Source: Bog-473 sp963755375 (lineage in GTDB: Bacteria; Actinomycetota; Acidimicrobiia; Acidimicrobiales; RAAP-2). From it: a stretch of 64,000 nucleotides of DNA. Each line of letters opens with the position of its first letter. Position 1 is the first letter of the stretch. Positions 36,834 through 46,157 of the stretch are shown piece by piece. The stretch covers positions 1,240,001-1,304,000 of the forward strand of contig CAVWKG010000016.1 in assembly GCA_963755375.1 (NCBI GenBank), in the 5' to 3' direction. Below the pieces are notes generated by a model. The model saw only the letters and a list, made by a program, of their open reading frames with translations. It was not told where the DNA came from and did no database searches. The translations under genes were made by a program, and so were the position numbers.

Positions 36834-38487
36834 CTAGCTGACTTCGTCGCGGAGGCGATCGCGAAGCACGTACTTCTGGACCTTCCCCGTTGAGGTCCGC
36901 GGGAAGTCCTCGACAGGGATCAGCTCCTCCGGCCATTTCTGGCGGGCCACACCCGCCGCCTCCAAGTGGCTTCGCAGCTCCGGCAGGTCGGGCGCCGGCC
37001 GTTCGCCGGCCATGCGGAGAAAGGCTGCTGCGTGTTCGCCCATGCGGGCATCGGGTGCCGCGACCACGGCGACCTCGGCCACGCCGGCAAAGGTCATGCA
37101 GGACCTCTTCGACCTCGGCGGCGCTGATGTTCTCTCCCCGCGGATGATGACGTCGGAGATCCTGTCCGTGATGGAGAGGTAGCCGTCCGGGTCGAGCACG
37201 CCGACGTCGCCCGTGTGGTACCAACCGTCCTGGTCGAAGACCTTCGCCGTCAACGCTGCGTCGGTATAGCCCAAGAAGCATTCGGGCCCGCGCGAGAGGA
37301 TCTCGCCGGGCTCGCCAGTCTTCACTTCCAGGCCCTCGGGGTCGACGAGCTTGATCTCACAACCCGGCAGAGGCCTCCCAGCGCTCGCCAGGCGCTTGTC
37401 CAGAGGATCGGCGTACGTGCAGCCGGTGATCGAGGGATGCTCGGTGGATCCGTACATCGAGTAGATCATCAGGCCGATTTCTGTCCCCCGCTCCATGACT
37501 GCCCGCGGCACAGGAGCCCCCCCATCCCTTGATAGTGCAGGAGCTCGAGGTGCTCCTCGTTGCAGCCCGGATGATCGAGCAGGCTGGTCAGGAAGTACGG
37601 CGCGCCGCCACCAGCACTGAGGTCCTCCTTCACCATCAGATCGAGTACATCGCTCGGGTCCCACTGGTCGACGAGATGAACGGGCTTGCCGCGATCGACA
37701 GGGATCAGGAGCGCGCCGAGCATCCCGATGGCGTGACTGATCGGGTTGGCGATGAGCGATGCCCGATCGCTTGGCGGAGACGTCGCTCCCAACTGTGCGA
37801 TCTCCGCGCACACGGTCTGGTGCGAGTGGATCACGCCCTTCGGGCTCGACGTCGTGCCCGATGTCCAACCCACGAGGGCTGGGGTGCCGGGGTCGACTGC
37901 GATCGGCGCCTCCAGCGGGTCGGCCGCCAGAAGGTCGCTGAACGCGATGCTGCCGGCCGGACCGCCTCCGTCGAGCACGACGAGCTGCATGCCCGGGAAT
38001 GTCAGGCACCTCTTCAAGATTGGCCAGGAAGTCCTGGTGCCCGAACTTCGCCGCAGTCACGTGCACTGTGGGACGACACGATGCGAGGATGTACGCCGTC
38101 TCGCGGCTCCCGTAGATGTGCACGATCGGAGCCACGACGGCACCGACGAGCGAGGCGGCGTAGAAGGTGACGGCTCCCTCGAGCCAGTTCGGGGTCTGGA
38201 AGGTGACGACGTCTCCCGGACGCACGCCATTGGCCATCAGACCCGGAAGCAGCCCGTCGCGCCAGGTCGAGGACATCCCCGAAGGTGCCGCTCCATGGGC
38301 GCGTCTGGGAGTGGATCACGAACGGAAGATCCTTCTGGGCCGGGAGCCCGTCGAACATCCGTTGGCCCACGCTGTGGTCGGGCCACCACCCCTCGTCGAC
38401 AAACCGGCGGCGGTCCCCGGAAGAGATCTCGCGCAGGACCCACCTGGAGTCTTCCATCAGAGCGACGTCACCCTCCCCGTTGGACAA
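36834..38487 (-). pseudogene. AMP-dependent acyl-CoA synthetase, frameshifted
   Basis: An acid-CoA ligase of about 545 aa split over several frames. N terminus RWVLREISSGDRRRFVDEGWW; then GVRPGDVVTFQTPNWLEGAVTFYAA; ATP motif GWTSGTTSSPKGVIHSH in another frame; YSMYGSTEHPSITG and YHTGDVGVLDPDGYLSITDR; C-terminal RTSTGKVQKYVLRDRL with the catalytic Lys. Breaks fall near 38270, 38010, 37510 and twice near 37100. It would make the CoA thioester of the imported acid, feeding the CoA-transferase and thiolase-like steps nearby. The APH gene starts 15 bases after its stop. Confidence 0.75.
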
Positions 38488-38552
38488 GCCCCACCCCAGC
38501 GAATGGAGCGCATGATATTCAGGACAGTGGCTCTTGCGAAGTTGGAACCAAT

Positions 38553-38566
38553 GTCAGTTTTCTGAC
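38553..38566. promoter_or_regulatory. Palindrome before the acyl-CoA synthetase gene
   Basis: GTCAG-TTTT-CTGAC, in the 114-base gap between a TetR gene and the acyl-CoA synthetase gene on the same strand. A likely operator of that TetR. Confidence 0.45.
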
Positions 38567-38600
38567 CCAGAAATGGAAGACGATGCATGGCTCCTGGTCC

Positions 38601-39318
38601 CTACTTCGCCGCTCGGCCGGATTTTGCCGGCCGACGGGACCCCTTGGATGGCACCGGAGTCTGAGCCTGTCCGTTGATGGCCGACCAGCAGAACTCCCAC
38701 AACTTGTCAGCGATCTGATCGGTCGGCTCATTCAGGCCCGCGCAGTCGTAGTGATGGAAGACGGCCATCGTGAGCTGGGTGATAAGCCAGGCGGAGTACT
38801 CGGGATTCTTCGCCTCGAGGTGTCCCGCTGTCACTGCAGCCCGCATCTCATCGACCAGGAGATCCGTATAGGGCTGCGTCGCCTGGGAGACCTCGGCCGG
38901 GTAGAGCGTCTGCAGCCGGAAATGCTCAGAGGTGATGAAACTGGGGCCGCTCGCTGGACGCGCCGAGCCCTTTGACGGTCGCCGTCACGTAGAACTGCAG
39001 CCTCTCGACGGGGCCCGAGAGCTTGGCGGCCTGCTCGCGGAACGCTTTGCAGTTTTCATCGATGACGTCCTCAATAACGGCCAGCAGGAGGTAGTCCTTG
39101 CTCGAGAAGTAGCGGTAGAAGGTCTGGAGCGCAATGCCGGCTTCCTTGATCAGGTCCTGAGTCGTGAATCCCGGCCCCTTCGTCTCCACCAGGCGGCGGG
39201 CCGCGTCGACGATCACTCGTGCCTGCTCGAAACTCCGATCCTTCGACCGCTGCACCACGGGTGACCGATCGGCGACTCGATCAGCCCAGGTCACGCGAGG
39301 CACAGGAGCGGGACTCAC
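38601..39318 (-). pseudogene. TetR-family regulator, frameshifted
   Basis: N-terminal DNA-binding domain ARVIVDAARRLVETKGPGFTTQDLIKEAGIALQTFYRYFSSKDYLL is in one frame; the C-terminal ligand domain (MRAAVTAGHLEAKNPEYSAWLITQLTMAVFHHYD, then a Lys/Arg-rich tail) is in another. One base near 38935 separates them; the restored protein is about 239 aa. It should control the degradation genes around it, with the palindrome at 38553 as candidate site. Confidence 0.72.
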
Positions 39319-39358
39319 GAGGCGATCCCGGAGGGCGCGGTGGTCCTACGCTCCATCG

Positions 39359-40563
39359 TCAGAACGGCTCCGCGCTGTAGGCCACGGCCCCGCCGTAGTG
39401 CGGTGAAGAGTGGCATGCGACACCGACGGACACGCCTGAACGCTGACGCTCTCCGGCCCGGCCGGCCAGTTGCAGGTAGCACTCGAGCATCTGAGGCACC
39501 CCATGCATCCGCCCGTTTCCGAGGGCCCCTCCCCCGCTGAGCACCGGTACCGCGCCTTCTTGGTCGCTGTCGATACCGCCCTCGAGCACCATTCGGTGCG
39601 CTTCACCGACTGGACACAGTGCGAGCGCTTCCATCCAGAGATACACGAAGGGAGAGAACCCGTCGTAGACCTGCGGAAGGTCAACGTCCGCCGGTGCGAT
39701 TCCCGAGCGCTCCCAGAGCCGGCGGGCCGTCTCCAGTCCGACCTCCATGACATCGTCCAAGGGCCAATGGAGCGGAAGTCGATGACGCAACGGGGCCCCG
39801 GTGGCGTAGCCGGCCACGTAAACCGGTCGGTTCGGAAGGTCCCGCGCTCGCTCGGCTGACGTCAGGACGAAGCAGGCCACCCCGTCGACGGGAAGATCGC
39901 AGTCGAGGCGGCAGATGGGATCGTTGATCATCGGCTCGGCCAGGTATTCCTCCGCCCGGAGTGGCTTTTCGTGCCAATACGACCAAGGGATCCGGGATCC
40001 GTTCTTGCGAGCCTCCACGAGCACCGCAGCCATCGCTTCGCGGCGTCGCCCCGTAGCGTTGGAGATACTCGTTGTAGGTCAACGCGATCATCGACAGTGG
40101 GCCGAAATAGCCCTGCGGTGCGGTCCACTGCTGGGCACCTCTCACCTCGGTCATCGGATTTGCGTGGTACTTGCCGAGCGGGTTGTGCAGAGCCCGATGC
40201 ACGAGCACGTAGTCGGCAGCTCCGCTCACCACTGCGTTCACCGCCATGAGCGACCGCTCCGGGCAGTTGGCCGAATCCCTGGAAACCGGCGGCGTACTCG
40301 GGATTCACGCCGAGATGCTCGGCCAGCCAATTGGACGAGACCAGGCTGACTCCGTCGACGGCGGCGTGGGCGCCGGCGGTCGGGAACAAGCTTGCCGTCA
40401 CGAAGCCATCCACGTCCCCGACCCGCAGGCCGGCGTCCGCAATGGCCCGTCGCGCGGTCTCGACGGTCAGCGCGCCGAGCGTCGACTCTGCGTGTCGCTC
40501 CACTTCGCTCTGTGCATACCCAGCAATGGCGACCTGATTGCTCGACGCCATCCGCCCGCTCAC
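39359..40563 (-). pseudogene. Thiolase-like lipid-transfer protein (Ltp/SCP2-thiolase type), frameshifted
   Basis: A protein of about 400 aa in three frames: QVAIAGYAQSEVERHAESTLGALTVETARRAIADAGLR; then HNPLGKYHANPMTEVRGAQQWTAPQGYFGPLSMIAL; then LPVDGVACFVLTSAERARDL and the C-terminal VPQMLECYLQLAGRAGERQ. Breaks near 40250 and 40040. It is the thiolase fold of the Ltp group, which with a DUF35 partner cleaves a carbon-carbon bond of side chains (retro-aldol) in steroid breakdown. Here the DUF35 gene overlaps its start by 4 bases, strong support for such a complex. Confidence 0.75.
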
Positions 40564-40982
40564 GAGTCGACCTCGAGCTCGAAGGCGGGGACGGCTACAC
40601 CCGGCGCAAGGTCTTCAAAGACCAGACGGACGGGAGCGCCAAGGCGCAGGGGTGCATCGGGACCGTCGACCAGCCGCCCGATGAGTCGCAGATCCGCCTG
40701 CACGAGCAGTTCGACATCGACCAGCACGAAAGGCACGTCGAACCCGGGGAGGAAGGACTGTCGCATGACCGTCCACGACCGGATGGCCCCGGCGCCGTCG
40801 ACGGACTCGAACGCGAAGGCCGGATCAGTGGATCCACAGCAGGGGCAAACGGCGTCCGGTGGGTGACTGAGCTGGGCGCAGCGGGCACAGCGGGCGATGA
40901 CGAGGCGATGGGCAGCAGCCGCTGACCAGAACGGAGCGGAAGTCTCATCGGGGACAGGTACCGGGCGGTTCGTCACGGTCAA
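40560..40982 (-). CDS. DUF35 OB-fold zinc-ribbon partner of the thiolase-like protein
   Basis: About 140 aa: N-terminal PVPVPDETSAPFWSAAAAHRLVIARC, zinc ribbon CARCAQLSHPPDAVCPCCGS, then an OB fold (GAGAIRSWTVMRQSFLPGFDVPFVLVDVELL). It is the usual partner of Ltp-type enzymes, binding the acyl-CoA and completing the active site. The TTG start at 40982 overlaps the TGA of the CoA-transferase upstream (TTGA); a GTG at 40976 is the alternative. Its stop overlaps the next ATG by 4 bases. Confidence 0.8.
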   Translation of the reverse strand: MTVTNRPVPVPDETSAPFWSAAAAHRLVIARCARCAQLSHPPDAVCPCCGSTDPAFAFESVDGAGAIRSWTVMRQSFLPGFDVPFVLVDVELLVQADLRLIGRLVDGPDAPLRLGAPVRLVFEDLAPGVAVPAFELEVDS

Positions 40983-42211
40983 AGGACTACCCCCGCCGCT
41001 TTGAGGTCGGCGATCTGCTCCCACCCGTACCCCAGCTCCAGCAGGAGCGCTTCCGTGTCCTCGCCGTGTTCTGGCGCTCGCCGCAGGGGCGGGGGCCGGC
41101 CGTCGAACTGCACCGGAACCGCTGGAAGGCGGTAGGCGACTTCGCCTTCGATCACGACGTCGCCGATATACCCATTGGCCTCTACCTGCGGGTCAGTCGA
41201 GCAACTCCGAAACAGACTGGACCGGAGACCAGGGCGCATCGAGGGTAGCGAGCAGGGTCTTCCATTCCTCGAAGGTGCGCTTGGCGAACTCCAGGTCCAA
41301 CTCCTCGACACACGCCGCCCCGTTCTCCCGCCGGACCACAATGTCGGAGAAGCGCGGATCCTCGGCGAGCTCGGGACGATCGATGAGCCGGCAGAAGTCA
41401 CCCCAGTAACGGTCGGGCTGCAGGAACACCAGGCGAGATATGGCGATCGTCCTTCGTCCGATAGACGCCGACAAGGGGGTTGAACTGAGGCCCGCGCCCG
41501 CTCGACGGAGCCGGCTCATCCCCCCCGAGAGCCGCCAGGAGATCGGAGGAGAGGGTCCACATGGCTGTCGAGAGAAGCGAGACGTCGACGACCGAACCGG
41601 TTCCCGTGCGCGTTCGCTTGAGCAGGGCCGCCGCCACGCCGAAGGCCAGTGCCAACGCTCCATTGCGGTCCCCCATGGCGCCACGTTGCCCAATCGGATA
41701 GTCCCGCTCGGGCGGGGTCAGCATGTGGGCCAACCCACCCCGGGCCCAGAATGCCGTCGCGTCGTAACCGGCCTGATCGGCATCGGGCCCCTTGGCCCCG
41801 TAGCCGTGGCCCCTGGCGTAAATCAAGGCGGGGTAGCGACTCGTCAGGGCATCGGCGTCGAGGCCGGCCCGCTGCAAGGCGCCGGGCCTCATGTTGGTGA
41901 GGAAGACGTCGGCCGAAGTCCAGGAGCTTGTGCAGGACCGCCAAGCCCTCTTCGTTGCGTATGTCCAGAGCGATGGAGCGCTTGCCGCGATTGGCCAGTG
42001 CCAAGGAGAGGTTGATGCCACCACGCTCGGACCCGATCCCCTGCGTGGCCAGGCCACGGTACGGGTCACCCGCCGTGGGCTCGATGTGCACCACCTCCGC
42101 GCCCCAGTCGGCCAGAAGCGCCCCCGCGACAGGGACGAACACCCACTGGGCCAGTTCGACGACGCGAACTCCCTCGAAAGGCTGGTCCCCTGCTTCTGCC
42201 TGCTCAGCCAT
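40979..42211 (-). pseudogene. Family III CoA-transferase (CaiB/BaiF), frameshifted
   Basis: About 410 aa over four frames: FEGVRVVELAQWVFVPVAGALLADWGAEVVHIEP; VFLTNMRPGALQRAGLDADALTSRYPALIYARGHGYG; VFLQPDRYWGDFCRLIDRPELAEDPRF; and ANGYIGDVVIEGEVAYRLPAVPVQF with the C terminus. Breaks near 41920, 41440 and 41195. The catalytic Asp lies in the RGAMGDRNGALALAFG segment. It moves CoA from one thioester to a new acid without using ATP. It heads the DUF35/Ltp operon. Confidence 0.78.
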
Positions 42212-42220
42212 GTCCAGCGC

Positions 42221-42661
42221 TCAGGCCGACGGTGACAGCACGACGACGGGGATCACCCGGTCGGTGCGGGACTGGTACACGTCGTAGTTGGGCCACTGCT
42301 CCGTCGACGATCTTCCACAGACGCGCCTTCTCGTCTTCCCCTGCGGTACGCGCCGTCACGTCGATGTGCTCCGACCGATCCTGGATCTGCGCCGATGCAT
42401 TCGCCACCAGATTCAGATACCACTGAGGGTGCTGCGGAGCTCCGCCCATTGAGGCAACGACGAGATAGTCGTCGCCATCGCGCGCGTGGATGAGCGGCGT
42501 GGTCCTGGGTTGCCCGCTCTTCCGTCCCGTGGTGGTCAGCAACAGGATGGGCACCCCGTTCCAGATGTACCCCACCTCGCCGTCAGTCTCCTGATAGCGG
42601 CGAACGTGCTCCTCCCCGAGCAGGCAGCAGGTCGGGAGCCTGATATGTCGTCTTCGCTCAA
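42221..42661 (-). pseudogene. Deazaflavin (F420)-dependent nitroreductase-family protein, frameshifted
   Basis: The core HVRRYQETDGEVGYIWNGVPILLLTTTGRKSGQPRTTPLI, then GDDYLVVASMGGAPQHPQWYLNLVANA, is the Ddn-like split-barrel F420 fold. The C terminus (YDVYQSRTDRVIPVVVLSPSA) is in another frame after a break near 42300; the N terminus is also out of frame near 42620. TTG 42661 with GAAGGAG seven bases upstream is the probable start; restored length about 146 aa. It would use reduced F420 to reduce an unsaturated or quinone-like compound. Confidence 0.68.
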
Positions 42662-42682
42662 CGTGAACTCCTTCGGGCGTGG

Positions 42683-43934
42683 TCAGTCGAATCGAACGGG
42701 AATGGCCGTGGCGCCCCGCTCGTAGAAGCCGATCAGCTGAGGTGCGTCGGCGTCGGGATCGAGCCGCAAGTTGGGGAGACGGTCGAGCAGCTCATTGATG
42801 GCGACTGTCATTTCGGCCCGGGCCACGTGTTGTCCGAGGCAGACGTGCGGGCCCCCCCCAAAGCCGAACGTCGGGCTTGAGTGGGCGCATCGGGTCGAAG
42901 TCGTCCGGACGATCCCAGCGCGCCGGGTCGCGGTTGGCGGCGCCGAGGCAGATATGGAGCACCGATCCCTTGGGAAGGTGCGTGCCGAAGAAGTCGATGT
43001 CCTCAGTCACCCAACGCGAGAACATCGGATCGGTCGGGGCCCAGCGCAGGGACTCCTCGATGGCCGGGCGCAGCAGGCTCCGATCCGCCCGGACGGCTTC
43101 GAGCAGCTCGGGCCGTTGGAGCAGTGCGGCCAGGGTGATCCCCATCTGCTTCCACGTGGTGCCCGAGCCGGCAGCAAGCAGGAGCAGTGCGAATGAATAG
43201 ATCTCGGCATCGCTGAGCCGATGGGTTGCCCCGTCCTCATCGGTGATCTCCGCCTCCACCAGCACGCTGATCAGGTCGTCTTCGGGTTGCTCCCGCCGTG
43301 CCAACACGATCGGCGCCAACATTTCAATGATTCGCTCGGGCTGACTCAGAGACTCCCGGACATCGAGAGCCTGTTCGACCGGAAGGCCGAAGCTCCCCGT
43401 GATCGTCACCACCGGGATGGCGGCGCACAGCTCGACGTTGAGCTCCGCCCGGCCGCTCCTCTCGAAGGTGTCGATCAGGGAGTGGACCGTCGACCCGATC
43501 CAGTTCTCGACCCACCACTTGACCTTTGCCGGAGAGAACGAGGGCTGGACCAACGCCCGATAGCGGCGGTGCTGTACGCCGCCCATCGACAACATGCTGT
43601 TCGTCGGGCCCGGTTCGCCGTCCTCGAGGTCCACAACTTCGGCCGAGGACGCGAACGTCTCCGGGTTGCGATAGGCCGCGTCACAGGCGGCCCAGGTAAA
43701 CGCCGAAAAATGAGGCAGATCCGGGTAGGGCAGACCGTGAAAGAAGATGTCTTCCTCAATACCCGAGAGCGAGTGCAGCGTGCCTTCGTGCACCGCAGCC
43801 TGCTCGCGCAGCCGTTGCCACACCGGATAGGGGTCGTCCCTGTAGGTGCCCCCATTCCAGCCTTGGACGTTGCCGGCAAGGTCGAAGAGCCGGCGCACCC
43901 GGTCGGGGTCGAGCAGCTCGCTCGTTTCCGTCAT
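42683..43934 (-). pseudogene. Cytochrome P450, frameshifted just before the heme loop
   Basis: About 416 aa. I-helix LLLLAAGSGTTWKQ, ExxR motif EESLRW, and the heme-binding FGFGGGPHVCLGQHVARAE with the thiolate Cys. One extra base at about 42872-42875 puts the heme loop and C terminus in another frame ending at 42683. It would hydroxylate or epoxidise the substrate with electrons from the [3Fe-4S] ferredoxin encoded two genes upstream. Its ATG overlaps the SDR stop by 4 bases. Confidence 0.8.
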
Positions 43935-44710
43935 TTGGCGACGTACCCACCATCGATGGGGAGCAGAATGCCGGTCACGTTGGCAGATCCATCCGAACAC
44001 AGGTACACGGCGGCCTCAGCGCAATCCTCTGCCGTGATCGGCTTGCCCATGGGGTGCATCGATCCGGTGTGGGTTGCAACTGCTTCGAGGTCCTCGCCGC
44101 TCAGTTCCATGCCGCCGGCAGCCATGAAGCCCGTGTACGGCATGCCAGCGGGGCAGATGGCGTTCACCCGTATGCCGAACGGAGCCACCTCGACGGCGAC
44201 CGCCCGGGTGAGCTGGTGTACTGCGCCCTTCGTGGCGCCGTAGACGGAACCGCCCCAGCCCACGAGGCCGGCGACTGAACCCGTATTGAGGATGACGCCT
44301 CCGCTTCCCTGTTCCTTGAAGCGAAGAACGGCGTGCTTACAGCCGAGGAAGACACCTCGGAAGTTGACGGCCGTGAGTCGCTCGAAGTCTTCGACCGAGT
44401 GCTCTTCGAAGATCATGCCGAGCCGAGGCGTCGGAATGCCCACGTTGTTGAACATGATGTCCAAACGCCCGAATTGACCGACTGTACCGGCGATCACAGC
44501 CGCCACGTCGGGGTCCTGACTGACGTCGCAGCGCTCAGCCACGGCCTGACTGCCGCTGGCCTCGAGCTCGGCAACCGTTTCTTTGGCCCGGTCGAGGTCG
44601 ATATCCACGCACACGACCGACGCACCCTCTTCGGCGAACCGGCGGGCCGTGGCCCTGCCGACTCCCGATCCTGCACCGGTGATCACCGCCACCTTGTCCT
44701 TCAGCAACAT
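43931..44710 (-). CDS. SDR-family oxidoreductase
   Basis: A 259-aa short-chain dehydrogenase: cofactor loop VITGAGSGVGRATARRF, NNVG, catalytic Ser in ILNTGSVAGLVGW and YGATKGAVHQL (Tyr-x3-Lys), C-terminal SANVTGILLPIDGGYVAK. The acidic VCVDIDL after strand 2 points to NAD(H). Between ferredoxin and P450 genes, it probably oxidises the alcohol made by the P450. Complete, unlike its neighbours. Confidence 0.9.
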   Translation of the reverse strand: MLLKDKVAVITGAGSGVGRATARRFAEEGASVVCVDIDLDRAKETVAELEASGSQAVAERCDVSQDPDVAAVIAGTVGQFGRLDIMFNNVGIPTPRLGMIFEEHSVEDFERLTAVNFRGVFLGCKHAVLRFKEQGSGGVILNTGSVAGLVGWGGSVYGATKGAVHQLTRAVAVEVAPFGIRVNAICPAGMPYTGFMAAGGMELSGEDLEAVATHTGSMHPMGKPITAEDCAEAAVYLCSDGSANVTGILLPIDGGYVAK

Positions 44711-44716
44711 GAACGC

Positions 44717-44935
44717 TCAAGCTCCTTCTTCGTTGGCCAGCATGATTGCCCCGGTCGGGCATCCCTCTACGGCGGCCTCGATGTCCGCCACGGGGTCTCC
44801 GGCCGGTTCGAGGACGATCGCCTTCGTGTCGGCGTCATGGGCGAAAGTCCCGGGAGCGAACGCGATGCAGACGCCGCTGCCCATGCACATCTCCCTGTCG
44901 ACCGACAGAGGGAGCCCGCCATTGCCCTCGGTCAT
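44717..44935 (-). CDS. [3Fe-4S] ferredoxin (P450 partner type)
   Basis: A 72-aa ferredoxin. Cys17 and Cys23 (CMGSGVC) and Cys59 followed by Pro (GCPTGAI) are the three cluster ligands; the place of the fourth Cys is not a Cys, giving a [3Fe-4S] cluster. Such ferredoxins carry electrons to P450 enzymes, and a P450 gene is in the same operon. The ATG overlaps the stop of the SDR side by a short gap of 6 bases, and its stop region is coupled to the amidohydrolase start by 4 bases. Confidence 0.9.
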   Translation of the reverse strand: MTEGNGGLPLSVDREMCMGSGVCIAFAPGTFAHDADTKAIVLEPAGDPVADIEAAVEGCPTGAIMLANEEGA

Positions 44936-46134
44936 GGGCGGGCCGTGGGCGGCTCGGCCGGAGTAAAGCGATACAGCTTCTCGGCATTCCCGCGAAGGAG
45001 CTTGTACTGCGTCTCAGGGGGAAGATGGCCGATCAGCTTCTTCACCGAGGCGATGCAGTGGGGCCAGGTCGAATCGGAGTGCGGGTAGTCCGTTTCGCAC
45101 ATGACGTTGTCCTCGCCGATTTCGTCGAGGCTGGCGATTCCGTGATGATCCTCTATAAAGCATCCGTAGACGTGATTCCGGAACAGCTCGCGAATGTTGA
45201 GTGTGTCAAGGTCGACATCCGTCGTGGCGTGATCCATGAACTTCTGGCCCCGCATCACCCAGTAGCGCTGCTTGTCGAGGACCTGTTCCGCCCGCTCCAA
45301 GAAGTAGGGCATCCAACCGATCTCACCCTCGGAAAGCGCGATCTTGAGGTTGGGATACCGCTGGAACATTCCGCTGAAGAGCCAGGAGAGCATGGCTCCC
45401 GAGGTACGGATCGCCCCCCAGGCCAGGTTGGCCATGAACGGGGAGTCCGGGGCAATCTGGGGCACCTGCGACGACGAACCAACGTGCATGGAGGCCACCA
45501 TGCCGAGCTCGTTTGCCGTTGCCATGACCGGATCCCAGTAGCGGTTCACATCGTGGATGGTGGGAAGACCAATCGGCGCCGGGTTCTCGGAGAACGCGAA
45601 GGCCGTGACGCCCCTGGCCGCCATCCGCTCCATCTCCTTGGCCGCCAGCGCTGGGTCCCACATCGGGATGAGCATCAGCGGGATGTAGCGGCCGGGCGCC
45701 GCCGCACACCACTCCTCGACGGTCCAGTCGTTGTAGTGCTGCAGGCACTCGAACCCGAACTCGCGGTCGCTTGCATCCAGGAACAATTGACCACAGAACC
45801 TGGTGATGGTGGGAAAACAGAGCGACGCCAAGATCCCCGCCCGGTCCATGTCTTCAATGCGAGCGGTGGGGTCGTAGCAACCCGGGCGCATTTCTGAATA
45901 GGGCAGGGGCTCGGGGCTGAATTCCTCCTTGGACTTCCCGGCCACCGCGCTCAATCCGGAGCTCGGGTACTTCTTGCCGTCGTAGACCCAATAGTCCATT
46001 CCGTCGATGGACTCCATGTGGGGCGCCCGGTCACGATCCTTGGCGGCGACCCGATCCACCCAGAGGTTCGGTGGCTCGAGAATATGGTCGTCGACTGAGA
46101 TCAACCACTCCAGGTTCTGGTCAGCTGAGGTCAT
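44932..46134 (-). CDS. Amidohydrolase-family (amidohydrolase_2) TIM-barrel protein
   Basis: A 400-aa protein: ISVDDHILEPPNLWVDRV carries the first metal site (Asp-x-His), then RIEDMDRAGILASLCFPT, GMVASMHVGSSSQ, and MCETDYPHSDSTWP with the catalytic Asp region. This group includes decarboxylases and C-C hydrolases of ring-cleavage products and many uncharacterised members linked to aromatic, steroid and terpenoid breakdown. Start ATG 46134 has GGAAGGAGT about 8 bases upstream. First complete gene of the ferredoxin-SDR-P450 operon. Confidence 0.87.
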   Translation of the reverse strand: MTSADQNLEWLISVDDHILEPPNLWVDRVAAKDRDRAPHMESIDGMDYWVYDGKKYPSSGLSAVAGKSKEEFSPEPLPYSEMRPGCYDPTARIEDMDRAGILASLCFPTITRFCGQLFLDASDREFGFECLQHYNDWTVEEWCAAAPGRYIPLMLIPMWDPALAAKEMERMAARGVTAFAFSENPAPIGLPTIHDVNRYWDPVMATANELGMVASMHVGSSSQVPQIAPDSPFMANLAWGAIRTSGAMLSWLFSGMFQRYPNLKIALSEGEIGWMPYFLERAEQVLDKQRYWVMRGQKFMDHATTDVDLDTLNIRELFRNHVYGCFIEDHHGIASLDEIGEDNVMCETDYPHSDSTWPHCIASVKKLIGHLPPETQYKLLRGNAEKLYRFTPAEPPTARP

Positions 46135-46157
46135 GATCGGACTCCTTCCGACGAGTG